Source: Bacteroidales bacterium
GTDB lineage: Bacteria; Bacteroidota; Bacteroidia; Bacteroidales; UBA932
Direction of reading: 5' to 3'
Length of the DNA stretch: 42,784 bases
Assembly: GCA_020026355.1 (NCBI GenBank)
Contig: JAHHQP010000015.1
Coordinates: 1-42,784 of the forward strand
Shown: one piece after another, positions 30,377 through 39,579 of the stretch
Numbering within the stretch: the first letter of the stretch is position 1
Layout of the letters: each line of letters begins with the position of its first letter
Translations under genes and position numbers: made by a program
Notes under the pieces: model-generated
What the model was told of the DNA's origin: nothing
What the model saw: the letters and a program-made list of their open reading frames with translations, nothing else
Database searches by the model: none

Positions 30377-32740
30377 ATGAAGAAAATTTTATTAGTCGTT
30401 GCCGGCTGGCTATGCCTGTGTCCCGGCGTGTCCGCTGAAGCGGAAAAGAAAGCAGAACATTTCATCAGTGGAGATTATGTCTCCGGTATCTATCGAGAGA
30501 ACCATCCGCAGGAAGGTACGGATGCGAATCTCATCGGCCATGTCAAGGACAAGGCGACAGGGGAGCATCTTCCCTATATCTATGTGACCGTCAAAGGAAC
30601 GACCATCAGCATGATGACGGACCAGACCGGCCATTATTTCCTCAAGAATCTTCCGGTCGGCGAATTCACCGTAGAGGTAGCTGCCATGGGATACCGGACC
30701 GTTTCCAGAAAAGTCGTCTTCAAGAAAGGTTATACTCTTGAACTCAATTTCGAGCTGGAGGAAGACCGCATCGCCCTGGACGGAGTCGTGGTGTCCGCGA
30801 ACCGCAGCGAGACGACCCGGCGCATGGCTCCGACCCTCGTGAATGTCGTGACCATGGATCTGTACAACCAGGTGAATGCCTGCAAACTTTCGCAGGGGCT
30901 GAATTTCCAGCCAGGCGTGCGTGTCGAGAACAATTGCCAGAACTGCGGCTTCCAGCAGATCAGGATCAATGGACTTGACGGACCTTATACGCAGATCCTC
31001 ATTGACTCGAGACCGATTTTCTCAGCCCTCGCCGGCGTTTACGGCACGGACCAGATCCCGGCCAACATGGTGGATAGGGTAGAGGTGATGCGTGGTGGCG
31101 GTTCCGCACTTTTCGGCTCTTCCGCCATTGCCGGTACGATCAACATCATCACGAAGGAACCTACGAGGAATTCGGCTACATTGGCCCATACCTTGACCAA
31201 TTATGATGCGAAGAACTCCTGGGAGAACAATACGGCGATCAACGCTTCGCTGGTGACGGACGACAACAAGATGGGCCTCGCGATCTTCGGACAGAACCGC
31301 GAGTTCACGGGCTATGATACGGACGGTGACGGCTTCACGGAACTGGCGAAAATCAGCAGCCAGACCCTCGGTTTCCGTTCCTACATCAAGACCGGACTTT
31401 ACAGCAAGATCACGGCAGAGTATCATCATCTGCAGGAATACCGTCGTGGCGGTGATCAGCTGGACATCCCGCCGCACGAGGCTCAGATCGCGGAAGAAAT
31501 CAAGCACGGCATCAATACCGGTGGACTGAAATTCGACTGGTTCTCGAAAGACGAGCGCCATCGCCTGAATGCCTTCGCTTCCGTACAGGACATCAACCGC
31601 AAGAGCTATTATGGACTCAAGATGAATCCGGACGCTTACGGAAAGACGGACAACACGACCTGGATGACCGGTCTGCAGTATATCTACAAGTTCAACAAAT
31701 GTCTCTTCATGCCGGCTGACCTGACGGCGGGCGTCGAATTCAATCAGGATTTCCTGCACGACGTGTCCAAGGCTTACCGGAAACCGATCGACCAGCGAGT
31801 GGACATCATCAGTGCTTATCTGCAGAACGAATGGAAGAACAGCAAATGGGGTTTCCTGCTCGGCGGTCGTCTGGACAAGCACAGCATGCTGAAGAAACCG
31901 ATCTTCAGCCCGCGTGCGAACCTGAGATACAATCCGATCGAGAACATCAATCTCCGTGCGTCCTATTCTTTCGGTTTCCGTGCGCCTCAGGCCTTCGACG
32001 AGGACATGCATGTGGACAATGCCGGCGGTGACATATACGTGATCGAGTTCGACCGGAATACCTTGAGGCCGGAAAAATCTCAGAGCGTCAGCCTTTCTGC
32101 CGACATGTACGGCATCTGGGGAGACGTGCAGGCGAATCTGCTGGTCGAAGGTTTCTATAATGACCTGAAGGATGTCTTCATCCTGGAGGAACAGCAGGAG
32201 CCGAACGAGTTCGGGGTGATGGTCCGCCGGCGTGTCAACGGCAAGGGCGCCCGTGTGTTCGGTGGTAACCTCGAAGGCAAGATCGCCTGGAAAGATCGGA
32301 TCCAGCTCCAGGCCGGAATGACTTTCCAGAGTGCTCGCTACAAGGAAGCTCGTCAGTGGAGTCCGGATGTGGAAATGACGAAGAAGATTTTCCGTACCCC
32401 GGATATCTATGGTTACTTCACTTTCTCGTACAATCCTTTGAAGGACCTGATGCTGGCGCTGTCCGGCAATTATACCGGCAGCATGCTGGTGGAGCATCAC
32501 GCCGGGTTCATCGAGAAGGACGTGACAGTCAAGACTCCGGATTTCATGGAAGTGAATCTGAAGGTATCATATGATCTGAAACTCTATAAAGGCATCAGAC
32601 TCCAGTTCAACGGAGGTGTCCAGAATATCTTTGACGCTTATCAGAACGATTTCGACCAGAAAGTCGAGCGTGATGCGGCCTATATTTACGGACCGATGGC
32701 TCCGCGCTGTTTCTTCCTCGGACTCAAACTCAGCTACTGA
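30377..32740 (+). CDS. TonB-dependent receptor with CQNC plug motif, probable metal(lophore) receptor
   Basis: The 787-residue outer-membrane receptor has a signal peptide (near VSAEA), a carboxypeptidase-like domain (about 50-140), a plug starting DGVVVSANRSETTRR, and a barrel with GFRAPQAFDEDMHV. The plug carries CQNCGFQQIRINGL with Cys187 and Cys190, a CxxC that could bind a soft metal. Relatives with this plug motif occur beside HMA-domain proteins in Bacteroides, which agrees with the permease upstream. It begins 59 bases after the permease, with no separate promoter seen. Substrate is not known; copper, zinc, or iron in complexed form are the main choices. Confidence 0.85.
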   Translation: MKKILLVVAGWLCLCPGVSAEAEKKAEHFISGDYVSGIYRENHPQEGTDANLIGHVKDKATGEHLPYIYVTVKGTTISMMTDQTGHYFLKNLPVGEFTVEVAAMGYRTVSRKVVFKKGYTLELNFELEEDRIALDGVVVSANRSETTRRMAPTLVNVVTMDLYNQVNACKLSQGLNFQPGVRVENNCQNCGFQQIRINGLDGPYTQILIDSRPIFSALAGVYGTDQIPANMVDRVEVMRGGGSALFGSSAIAGTINIITKEPTRNSATLAHTLTNYDAKNSWENNTAINASLVTDDNKMGLAIFGQNREFTGYDTDGDGFTELAKISSQTLGFRSYIKTGLYSKITAEYHHLQEYRRGGDQLDIPPHEAQIAEEIKHGINTGGLKFDWFSKDERHRLNAFASVQDINRKSYYGLKMNPDAYGKTDNTTWMTGLQYIYKFNKCLFMPADLTAGVEFNQDFLHDVSKAYRKPIDQRVDIISAYLQNEWKNSKWGFLLGGRLDKHSMLKKPIFSPRANLRYNPIENINLRASYSFGFRAPQAFDEDMHVDNAGGDIYVIEFDRNTLRPEKSQSVSLSADMYGIWGDVQANLLVEGFYNDLKDVFILEEQQEPNEFGVMVRRRVNGKGARVFGGNLEGKIAWKDRIQLQAGMTFQSARYKEARQWSPDVEMTKKIFRTPDIYGYFTFSYNPLKDLMLALSGNYTGSMLVEHHAGFIEKDVTVKTPDFMEVNLKVSYDLKLYKGIRLQFNGGVQNIFDAYQNDFDQKVERDAAYIYGPMAPRCFFLGLKLSY

Positions 32741-32742
32741 CC

Positions 32743-32773
32743 TTGCTCATCCGCGTAAAAAATCGTAAATTTG
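32743..32773 (+). promoter_or_regulatory. Promoter of the glycan gene cluster
   Basis: TTG (32743-32745), 20 bases, then TAAATTTG (32766-32773) gives a good Bacteroidetes promoter 29 bases before the GT4 start. The shared operator is not present here, so the regulon ends before it. Confidence 0.65.
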
Positions 32774-32801
32774 AGGATTCAATCCGTTTAGAAGAAGTAG
32801 C

Positions 32802-33911
32802 ATGAAAGTCTTGATGGTCTCCGATGCGAGAAACATACATACGAAAAGATGGGCGTCGGCACTGAAGACCGAGGGTGTCGATCTGGTTCTTTTCTCCATC
32901 ACCCTTCCGGATGATGACTATTATGTGACGAACCATATCAAGCTCTATACCTTCGATCTTTTCCGGTACAAGGAGAAAAAGGGAATCTTGAGATTTCTCG
33001 GCAAGCTTGATCTTCATCGGAAGGCAGTGCTTCGGCTGAAGGACGTCCTCCGCATGGAGAAGCCGGATCTGCTGCATGCGCATTATGCGACCAGCTACGG
33101 TCTGGTGGCGGCGTTGACCCGCTTTCATCCTTTCATAATTTCCGTGTGGGGCAGCGATGTCTATGAATATCCTTATCAGGGCTTTTTCAAGAAACAGCTG
33201 GTCAGATATGTCCTCAGGCATTCGGACCGGATCCTGTCCACCAGCAAGATCATGGCCTTGCAGACTGCCAAACTCTGCAATCGTGGAATCGGTATCACAC
33301 CTTTCGGGGTGGATACCGGTTTCTTCCGTCCCGGAGAACGGGACGCGGAACAGCCGTTGACCTTCGGTACGGTGAAGACCTTGTCCTATAAATATGGCAT
33401 CGATCTGCTCATCCAGGCCTATTCCATCTTTGTCGAGACCCATCCGGACCTGCAGAGTCGTCTGCTCATCGCCGGCAAGGGCAAGGACAGGGAGTCGCTC
33501 GAACGGCTGGCCGTCCGCTGCCATGTAGCGGATCGGGTGGAATTCCTCGGTGAGGTCAGCCATGACGAACTGCCGGCTCTCTATGCCCGGATCGATATTG
33601 CCGTCTTCCTTTCCCGTGAGGAAAGTTTCGGCGTTTCCGTCGTCGAGGCGATGTCCTGCGGCTGTCCGGTCATCGTTTCCGATGCCGACGGTTTCAAGGA
33701 GATCGTAGAACACGAGAAGACGGGCATCATTGTCCCGAAAATGGATATCGATACGGCAGCTCAGGCCATGGCGGATCTGGCTTTCGACGAAGAGAAGAGG
33801 AAGCGTTTCGGCAAGGACGGCAGGAAGCATGTCGTGAATCTTTATGAATGGCGGGGAAACGTGAGATTGATGATGGACGAATATCAGGATATCGTTTCCA
33901 TGGGTTATTAG
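32802..33911 (+). CDS. Glycosyltransferase family 4 (GT-B)
   Basis: The 369-residue product has the two-Rossmann-fold GT-B layout of GT4 enzymes. The C-terminal donor-binding part shows REESFGVSVVEAMSCGCPV with the E-x7-E pair at 274 and 282. The N-terminal part has LHAHYATSYGLVAA, the acceptor-side pattern of the family. It is followed 28 bases later by a flippase and then a GT2 enzyme, so it probably adds a sugar to a surface polysaccharide or glycan precursor. Donor and acceptor are not known. Confidence 0.9.
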   Translation: MKVLMVSDARNIHTKRWASALKTEGVDLVLFSITLPDDDYYVTNHIKLYTFDLFRYKEKKGILRFLGKLDLHRKAVLRLKDVLRMEKPDLLHAHYATSYGLVAALTRFHPFIISVWGSDVYEYPYQGFFKKQLVRYVLRHSDRILSTSKIMALQTAKLCNRGIGITPFGVDTGFFRPGERDAEQPLTFGTVKTLSYKYGIDLLIQAYSIFVETHPDLQSRLLIAGKGKDRESLERLAVRCHVADRVEFLGEVSHDELPALYARIDIAVFLSREESFGVSVVEAMSCGCPVIVSDADGFKEIVEHEKTGIIVPKMDIDTAAQAMADLAFDEEKRKRFGKDGRKHVVNLYEWRGNVRLMMDEYQDIVSMGY

Positions 33912-33938
33912 CCCCTTGAATCGGAAAAATGCAGGAAA

Positions 33939-35408
33939 ATGGCAGATGATTTGAAGAAGAAGACCGCGAAGGGGGTTGCCTGGGGATTCATGGACAACCT
34001 CATCGGTACGGGGATCCTGGCGATCGTGAACATCATCCTGGCGAACATCCTTACGCCGGAAGAGTTCGGGCTCGTCGGGATGACCTCCATCTTCATCGCC
34101 ATCTCCACTGCCTTGGTGGACAGCGGTTTCACCGGTGCATTGACCCGGAAGAAAGTGGTCACCGAAGATGACCTCAATACGGTCTTTCATTTCAATCTGC
34201 TGACTTCCGTCGGGTTATATCTTCTGCTTTTCATCGCGGCACCGGCTATCGCGCGTTTCTTCAATCAGGATATCCTGACCGAGGTGATCCGGCTGATCGG
34301 CCTTTCCTTCGTGCTGACCGCTGCCGGCATCGTCCAGAAAGTTCAGCTTATCCGTAAGATTGATTTCAAGACACAGGCCATCATTTCGCTGATCGCTTCA
34401 TTGGTCAGCGGCACTGTCGGTATTCTCATGGCGCTCAAAGGCTTCGGGGTCTGGGCACTGGTCTCCCTGCAGCTCTGCCGGGCCGCCCTCACGACTCTTC
34501 TCCTCTGGGTCTTCTCCCATTGGAAACCGGCCCTGCGCTTCTCCGGACAGAGTTTCCGGGAAATGTTCGCTTTCGGCGGCAAGCTGCTGCTGTCTTCGAT
34601 CATCAGCACGCTCTGGACGGAAATCTATTCCCTCATCATCGGAAAAGTCTACAGCCCATCTACTTTGGGCCAATATGCACGGGCGGATAAATTCAAGAAT
34701 CTCGTTACCTCGAACATCGGTATCGTGGTTCAGCGGGTCAGCTATCCGGTGCTTTCGCAGATCCAGGATGAACAGCAGCGACAGGCTCATATCTACCGCC
34801 GTATCCTGAGGACGACGCTCATGCTTTCTTCCGCTGCCGTGCTCGGACTCGCGGCGATCGCCAGACCGGCGGTCCTGCTTCTGATCGGAGACCAATGGGT
34901 CCCTTCCATCGCTTACCTGCAGGTACTCTGCCTTTCCGGGCTCTTCCTGCCGCTCATGATCATCAGTGCCAATGTGATCAATGCGGACGGTCGCTCCGGG
35001 GTCACGTTGAAACTGGAGATCTTCAAGACCTTACTGACGGCGATTCCGATCCTGCTGGGCATCTTCTTCGATATCGAGGCGCTGCTCTGGGGTATGGTCC
35101 TGGTCAGCATCATAGCCTCATTGGCCTATAGCAGGGAAGTGGCCAAGGTCATCCCTTACAGCATGGGCCGACAGCTTCTGGACTGCCTTCCGATCTTTCT
35201 GGCTTCCGCAGTCATGGCGATTCTGGTCTGGCTCATTTCTCTGACGGCACTTCCGCTCTTTCCGATGCTTTTCTTCCAGCTGCTGGCCGGAGTCGGGATC
35301 ATGATGCTGATCTACGAAAGAATCTATCCGCTGGAGGAATACCTGGAAGTCAAGACTTATGTGCTGGGGCTGCTGAAACGGCGTTCCAGAAAAAATGATG
35401 CTGCCTGA
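33939..35408 (+). CDS. Polysaccharide flippase (Wzx/WzxC-like)
   Basis: The 489-residue product has about 14 hydrophobic segments and opens with KTAKGVAWGFMDNLIGTGI, the typical start of the WzxC/lipopolysaccharide flippase family (MVF superfamily). ILTPEEFGLVGMTSIFIAI follows, a strongly conserved segment. Such proteins move lipid-linked glycans across the inner membrane. Its start codon lies 28 bases after the GT4 gene, and the following GT2 gene overlaps its last base, so the three are one operon. Confidence 0.92.
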   Translation: MADDLKKKTAKGVAWGFMDNLIGTGILAIVNIILANILTPEEFGLVGMTSIFIAISTALVDSGFTGALTRKKVVTEDDLNTVFHFNLLTSVGLYLLLFIAAPAIARFFNQDILTEVIRLIGLSFVLTAAGIVQKVQLIRKIDFKTQAIISLIASLVSGTVGILMALKGFGVWALVSLQLCRAALTTLLLWVFSHWKPALRFSGQSFREMFAFGGKLLLSSIISTLWTEIYSLIIGKVYSPSTLGQYARADKFKNLVTSNIGIVVQRVSYPVLSQIQDEQQRQAHIYRRILRTTLMLSSAAVLGLAAIARPAVLLLIGDQWVPSIAYLQVLCLSGLFLPLMIISANVINADGRSGVTLKLEIFKTLLTAIPILLGIFFDIEALLWGMVLVSIIASLAYSREVAKVIPYSMGRQLLDCLPIFLASAVMAILVWLISLTALPLFPMLFFQLLAGVGIMMLIYERIYPLEEYLEVKTYVLGLLKRRSRKNDAA

Positions 35409-36232
35409 TGAAAACTGCTCCTGTACCTGAAATATCGATCGTCATCGTCAATTACAACACGAAAGAACTGCTCCGGAACTGCCTGGAGAGCATCCGTCGC
35501 TCCCTGACGCTTCCTTATGAAGTGATCGTTTCCGACAATGCTTCCAGTGATGCTTCGCTGGAGCTGTGCGCCGCTTTCTGGGAAGACCCGCGTTTCCTGC
35601 TGGTCCGCAACGGGGCGAATCTCGGCTTCGCGAAGGCGAACAATATCGGGGCTTCCAGAGCTAGGGGCCGCATCCTGCATTTCCTCAATCCGGATACGGA
35701 GATCCAGGCGAGCATGCAGGACGATTATCGCCGGGCGCTGGAGGAACCGCATGCCGCTTACGTGAACACACTCTACAACAGGAACGGAACGGTGGAGAAT
35801 TCCAGGAAGCCGCTATCTTCGCTTCGCGATCTTTTCTGGTGGAACGTGAAACGGAGCAAGGCCCGTTACTGGTACATCGGGGCTTCCGTGATCCTGAGCC
35901 GGGAAGATTTCGACGGCATCGGCGGCTGGAGCGAGGACTATTTCCTCTATAGCGAGGATCTGGACCTGTTTCACAAGCTGTGGCAGCACGAGGTGCCGAT
36001 CAAGACCCTGTCTTCACGGATCTTTCACCTCGGCGGAGGAAGCAGCGGACGGATGTGGAACACCCTGGAACGCGAGATCGTCGTCCAGCGTTCCTACCGG
36101 ATCTATTTCAAGAAATATTATTCGAAGGCGGAATATATCGGCGTGAAACTCTACTTCCTGCTCTTTACCTTGCTCAAGCACCCGTCAGAGCTGCCCGTCT
36201 ATGTCAAGGCCTGGCACCGTTCCCGTCGCTGA
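35408..36232 (+). CDS. Glycosyltransferase family 2 (rhamnosyltransferase-like)
   Basis: The 274-residue product has the GT-A fold of family 2: ISIVIVNYNTKELLRNCL at the N-terminus, VSDNASSDAS, NLGFAKANNIGA, then FLNPDTEI holding the metal-binding D-x-D-like residues. After it come FLYSEDLDLFHK with the catalytic acid pair. The final 50 residues are hydrophobic and basic and may sit on the membrane. It completes the small glycan operon. Its last 48 bases overlap the convergent YolD-like frame. Confidence 0.9.
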   Translation: MKTAPVPEISIVIVNYNTKELLRNCLESIRRSLTLPYEVIVSDNASSDASLELCAAFWEDPRFLLVRNGANLGFAKANNIGASRARGRILHFLNPDTEIQASMQDDYRRALEEPHAAYVNTLYNRNGTVENSRKPLSSLRDLFWWNVKRSKARYWYIGASVILSREDFDGIGGWSEDYFLYSEDLDLFHKLWQHEVPIKTLSSRIFHLGGGSSGRMWNTLEREIVVQRSYRIYFKKYYSKAEYIGVKLYFLLFTLLKHPSELPVYVKAWHRSRR

Positions 36233-36409
36233 GCGGGGATTTTCCTGCCGGGCGATATGCTCCTCCACGGTCTTCATCAAAGCCCGGTGATGCCCGTTCA
36301 GGGCGGAGAAAGGGGCGAACTGCGCGGCCCTCGCTTCCATGGACATCGGAGGATGCCTTCTGCTGACATGGTGTTCGTGTCCGATGATATCTTCGTACTG
36401 GTCTTTCAT
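36185..36409 (-). CDS. YolD-like small protein paired with a Y-family polymerase
   Basis: The 74-residue product contains HHVSRRHPPMSMEARAAQF, then APFSALNGH, the pattern of YolD-like proteins that accompany UmuC/DinB-type polymerases in many bacteria. It overlaps the polymerase gene by four bases (ATGA), so the two are translationally coupled. It may act like UmuD-type accessory proteins, but no function is proven. Its 3' end overlaps the convergent GT2 gene by 48 bases. Confidence 0.75.
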   Translation of the reverse strand: MKDQYEDIIGHEHHVSRRHPPMSMEARAAQFAPFSALNGHHRALMKTVEEHIARQENPRSATGTVPGLDIDGQL

Positions 36410-37941
36410 GCCTTGTGTCCTCCTATCTGCTGATTGCGCTCCCTTGTCGTGGCACCTTTCTCGAAATTCATCCCTTTCAGGATCGCGTTCTTGCCGAACT
36501 TCTTCTTGATGTCCAGAATGGCCTCCTGCACCTTCCTTTCCTTCTCTTCCTGCGCCTCCTGTTCTTTCTGCCGTGCTTCCAGTTCGTCAGGATCGGTGAA
36601 CAGGTCTCCCTGCACCGGCAAGGTTCTCCGGCGTGCTTCAGCCTCCGGAATCACATGATTGGCCGTGATGCACAGCCGTCTGACCAGGAAACCTTCTTCG
36701 ATGATCCGGTCCCAGATGTCCAGCGCAGTCTGATCCAGGATGCTGGAAGCCGAGGTCGGACGTTCCAGCTTCTGTGAACCGTGGGCCGGTTTCGGGACTT
36801 TCCGGCCATAATGGTCCATCGTGATGTCCCCGTGGAAGTTCTGCAGAGCAGCCGTATCCTCCAGGCTCATCCGGTCGTAGCCGATATCCAGTACCAGCTG
36901 GTCCGTCACCAGCCCTTTGTCCAGCAGCTCGAGTGCCAGGTTGTCCGCCATTTCCAGGACCACATTCCGGGCCAATGGGGCCGTGTAAGGCTCTGTCAGC
37001 ACTTGGCCGCTGCAGATGCTGTTCGATTCGGGACGGTAGGCCTTGACCATGCTGATGGTGCAGGGCTCCCAGCCCCAGGCATGGTCGATCAGCAGTTCCG
37101 CATTGACCCCGAAAAGCCGGTAGAGGATCTCCTCGTTCTGCTCCGAGCAGCGGGCGATCTGGCCCATGGTACGGATGCCGTAGGCTTCCAGCCGTTCGGC
37201 GGTCCCTTTGCCGACGCGCCAGAAATCGGTCAGCGGCCGGTGATCCCACAGCAGGCGGCGGTAGCTCATCTCGTCCAGTTCGGCGATGCGCACGCCGTCT
37301 TTGTCAGCCGGGATGTGTTTCGCCACGATGTCCATGGCGACCTTGCAGAGGTAGAGGTTCGGTCCGATGCCCGCCGTCGCCGTGATGCCGGTCCGGGATA
37401 GGACGTCGCGGATCATCTTCATTGCCAGTTCATGGGCGCTCAGTCCGTAGAGCGGCAGATAATCGGTCGCGTCGATGAAGACTTCGTCGATCGAATAAGG
37501 ATGGATGTCTTCCGGAGCGATGTAGTTCAGGTAGACATCGAAGATCCTGCTGCTGGTCTCGATGTAGTGCGCCATCCGGGGCGGGGCGATGATGAAATCC
37601 ACCTTGCAGTCTGGGTGGCTCCGAAGAAAGGGATCCTGGACGGAGGCGCCGTACGGCACCTGATCGGCGGCGGAGACCCCTTCTGCCTTGTAGGGCCGGT
37701 GTCCACGTCCCCGGTTGACCTCCTGGAGCCGCTGGATCACCTCGAAGAGCCGGGCTCTGCCGCCGATGCCCCAGGCCTTGAGGCTGGGGGAGACCGCCAG
37801 ACAGATGGTCTTGTCGGTCTTCGTCGGGTCCGCCACCACCAGATTGGCCGTGAGCGGGTCAAGACCGCGCGCCACGCACTCCACGGAGGCGTAGAACGAT
37901 TTCAGATCAATGGCGATATAGGTCCTGTTTTCCTGGCTCAT
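36406..37941 (-). CDS. Y-family DNA polymerase (DinP/UmuC type)
   Basis: The 511-residue product is a translesion polymerase. The start is set at MSQENRTYIAIDLKSFYASVECV (37941), because the catalytic aspartate of the first motif follows at once; upstream in-frame codons to 38019 add an unlike tail. The palm carries YSIDEVFIDATDY with the other catalytic acids, and TATAGIGPNLYLCKVAMDIVAK matches the family. The C-terminus ends in GATTRERNQQIGGHKA, a motif of the YolD-linked subgroup. Such genes are often on mobile elements, but no integrase or repeat is visible here. Confidence 0.9.
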   Translation of the reverse strand: MSQENRTYIAIDLKSFYASVECVARGLDPLTANLVVADPTKTDKTICLAVSPSLKAWGIGGRARLFEVIQRLQEVNRGRGHRPYKAEGVSAADQVPYGASVQDPFLRSHPDCKVDFIIAPPRMAHYIETSSRIFDVYLNYIAPEDIHPYSIDEVFIDATDYLPLYGLSAHELAMKMIRDVLSRTGITATAGIGPNLYLCKVAMDIVAKHIPADKDGVRIAELDEMSYRRLLWDHRPLTDFWRVGKGTAERLEAYGIRTMGQIARCSEQNEEILYRLFGVNAELLIDHAWGWEPCTISMVKAYRPESNSICSGQVLTEPYTAPLARNVVLEMADNLALELLDKGLVTDQLVLDIGYDRMSLEDTAALQNFHGDITMDHYGRKVPKPAHGSQKLERPTSASSILDQTALDIWDRIIEEGFLVRRLCITANHVIPEAEARRRTLPVQGDLFTDPDELEARQKEQEAQEEKERKVQEAILDIKKKFGKNAILKGMNFEKGATTRERNQQIGGHKA

Positions 37942-38045
37942 CTGTCGGTTGAAATGGTTTCTTCCGCGCAAGATAGGAACTTTTCGTCTTTTTATAACTA
38001 ACGGAACGATATTTTTCATAACTTGCCTTGATTCAAGAATCAGCT

Positions 38046-39578
38046 ATGGAACAGAATGTCAAAATCAATAAAGTAGAGGTCAGAAATCTTCAGATCGAGG
38101 ATTATGCGCAGCTGGCGCAATCATTCCGCAGAGTCTATGCGGACAAGGATGAATTCTGGACACATGAACAGATCGAGACCTTGCTCAGGATTTTTCCTGA
38201 GGGGCAGATCGTGACCGTCGCGGACGGGAAGATCGTCGCCTGCGCCTTGGCCATCATCGTCGACTACGATCTGGTGAAAGGAGACCATACTTATGCGAAA
38301 GTGACGGGCAATGAAACCTTCAGCACGCATGATCCGCAGGGAGATATCCTTTACGGCATCGAGGTCTTCGTCCATCCGGAATACCGTGGCCTCCGTCTGG
38401 CTCGCCGTATGTACGAATACCGGAAGGAACTGTGCGAGACACTGAACCTCAGAGCCATCATGTTCGGCGGTCGTATTCCGAACTATTACAAGTACGCGGA
38501 TCAGATGAACGTGAAGGAATACATCGCGAAAGTCCGCAGCCGGGACATTTACGATCCGGTGCTGACCTTCCAGCTGTCCAATGACTTCCATGTCCGTCGT
38601 GTGATGAAGAACTATCTTCCGAATGATGAGGAATCTCTCCATTACGCGACTCTTCTCCAGTGGGACAACATCTATTACCAGGCCCCGAACGATGAGGTCC
38701 TGGACAAGAAGACGACCGTCCGCCTCGGCCTGGTCCAGTGGCAGATGCGTCCTTACCGTTCGCTGGACGACGTGTTCGAGCAGGTGGAGTTCTTCGTGGA
38801 TGCCGTGTCCGGTTACCAGAGCGATTTCGTGCTTTTCCCGGAATATTTCAACGCGCCGCTCATGGCCAAGTACAACAACCTCGGTGAGGCGCAGAGTATC
38901 CGTGGACTGGCGGAATACACCGAAGAGGTCAGAGACCGTTTCATCAATCTGGCCATCAGCTACAACATCAACATCATCACGGGTTCCATGCCTTACATGA
39001 AGGAGGACGGTCGGCTGTACAATGTCGGCTTCCTGGTCCGCCGTGACGGTTCCTATGAAATGTACGAGAAGATCCACGTCACTCCGGACGAGATCAAGAG
39101 CTGGGGACTGACCGGAGGAAACATGGTCCAGACTTTCGAGACGGACTGCTGCAGGATCGGTATCCTCATCTGCTACGATGTCGAGTTCCCGGAACTCAGC
39201 CGGATCATGGCCGATCAGGGCATGCAGATCCTCTTCGTTCCGTTCCTCACCGATACCCAGAACGGCTATACCCGTGTCCGTGCCTGTGCGCAGGCACGTG
39301 CGATCGAGAACGAGTGTTTCGTCTGCATCGCCGGCAGCGTCGGCAATCTTCCGAGGGTGCACAACATGGATATCCAGTATGCGCAGTCAGCGGTCTTCAC
39401 TCCTTGTGACTTCGCCTTCCCGAATGACGGCTGCCGTGCGGAAGCGACCCCGAACACGGAAATGATCCTGGTGTCGGATGTCGATCTGGACCTGCTCAAC
39501 GAGCTGCATACCTACGGTAGCGTCCGTACTTTGCGCGACCGCCGCAGGGATCTTTACGAGGTTGTCCTAAAGAAATAG
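38046..39578 (+). CDS. GNAT acetyltransferase fused to a nitrilase-family amidohydrolase
   Basis: The 510-residue product starts at the ATG at 38046. Residues 10-200 form a GNAT domain (VEVRNLQIEDYAQLAQSFR; VHPEYRGLRLARRMYEYRK as the acyl-CoA loop). Residues 215-505 form a carbon-nitrogen hydrolase domain with the triad E266 (LFPEYF), K342 (YEKIHVTP) and C376 (LICYDVEFPE). Fusions of this order exist in many bacteria, but their substrate is not established; an amide on a small N-acyl or polyamine-like molecule is a fair guess. It stands as a single gene, convergent with the LacI regulator. Confidence 0.88.
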   Translation: MEQNVKINKVEVRNLQIEDYAQLAQSFRRVYADKDEFWTHEQIETLLRIFPEGQIVTVADGKIVACALAIIVDYDLVKGDHTYAKVTGNETFSTHDPQGDILYGIEVFVHPEYRGLRLARRMYEYRKELCETLNLRAIMFGGRIPNYYKYADQMNVKEYIAKVRSRDIYDPVLTFQLSNDFHVRRVMKNYLPNDEESLHYATLLQWDNIYYQAPNDEVLDKKTTVRLGLVQWQMRPYRSLDDVFEQVEFFVDAVSGYQSDFVLFPEYFNAPLMAKYNNLGEAQSIRGLAEYTEEVRDRFINLAISYNINIITGSMPYMKEDGRLYNVGFLVRRDGSYEMYEKIHVTPDEIKSWGLTGGNMVQTFETDCCRIGILICYDVEFPELSRIMADQGMQILFVPFLTDTQNGYTRVRACAQARAIENECFVCIAGSVGNLPRVHNMDIQYAQSAVFTPCDFAFPNDGCRAEATPNTEMILVSDVDLDLLNELHTYGSVRTLRDRRRDLYEVVLKK

Positions 39579-39579
39579 C

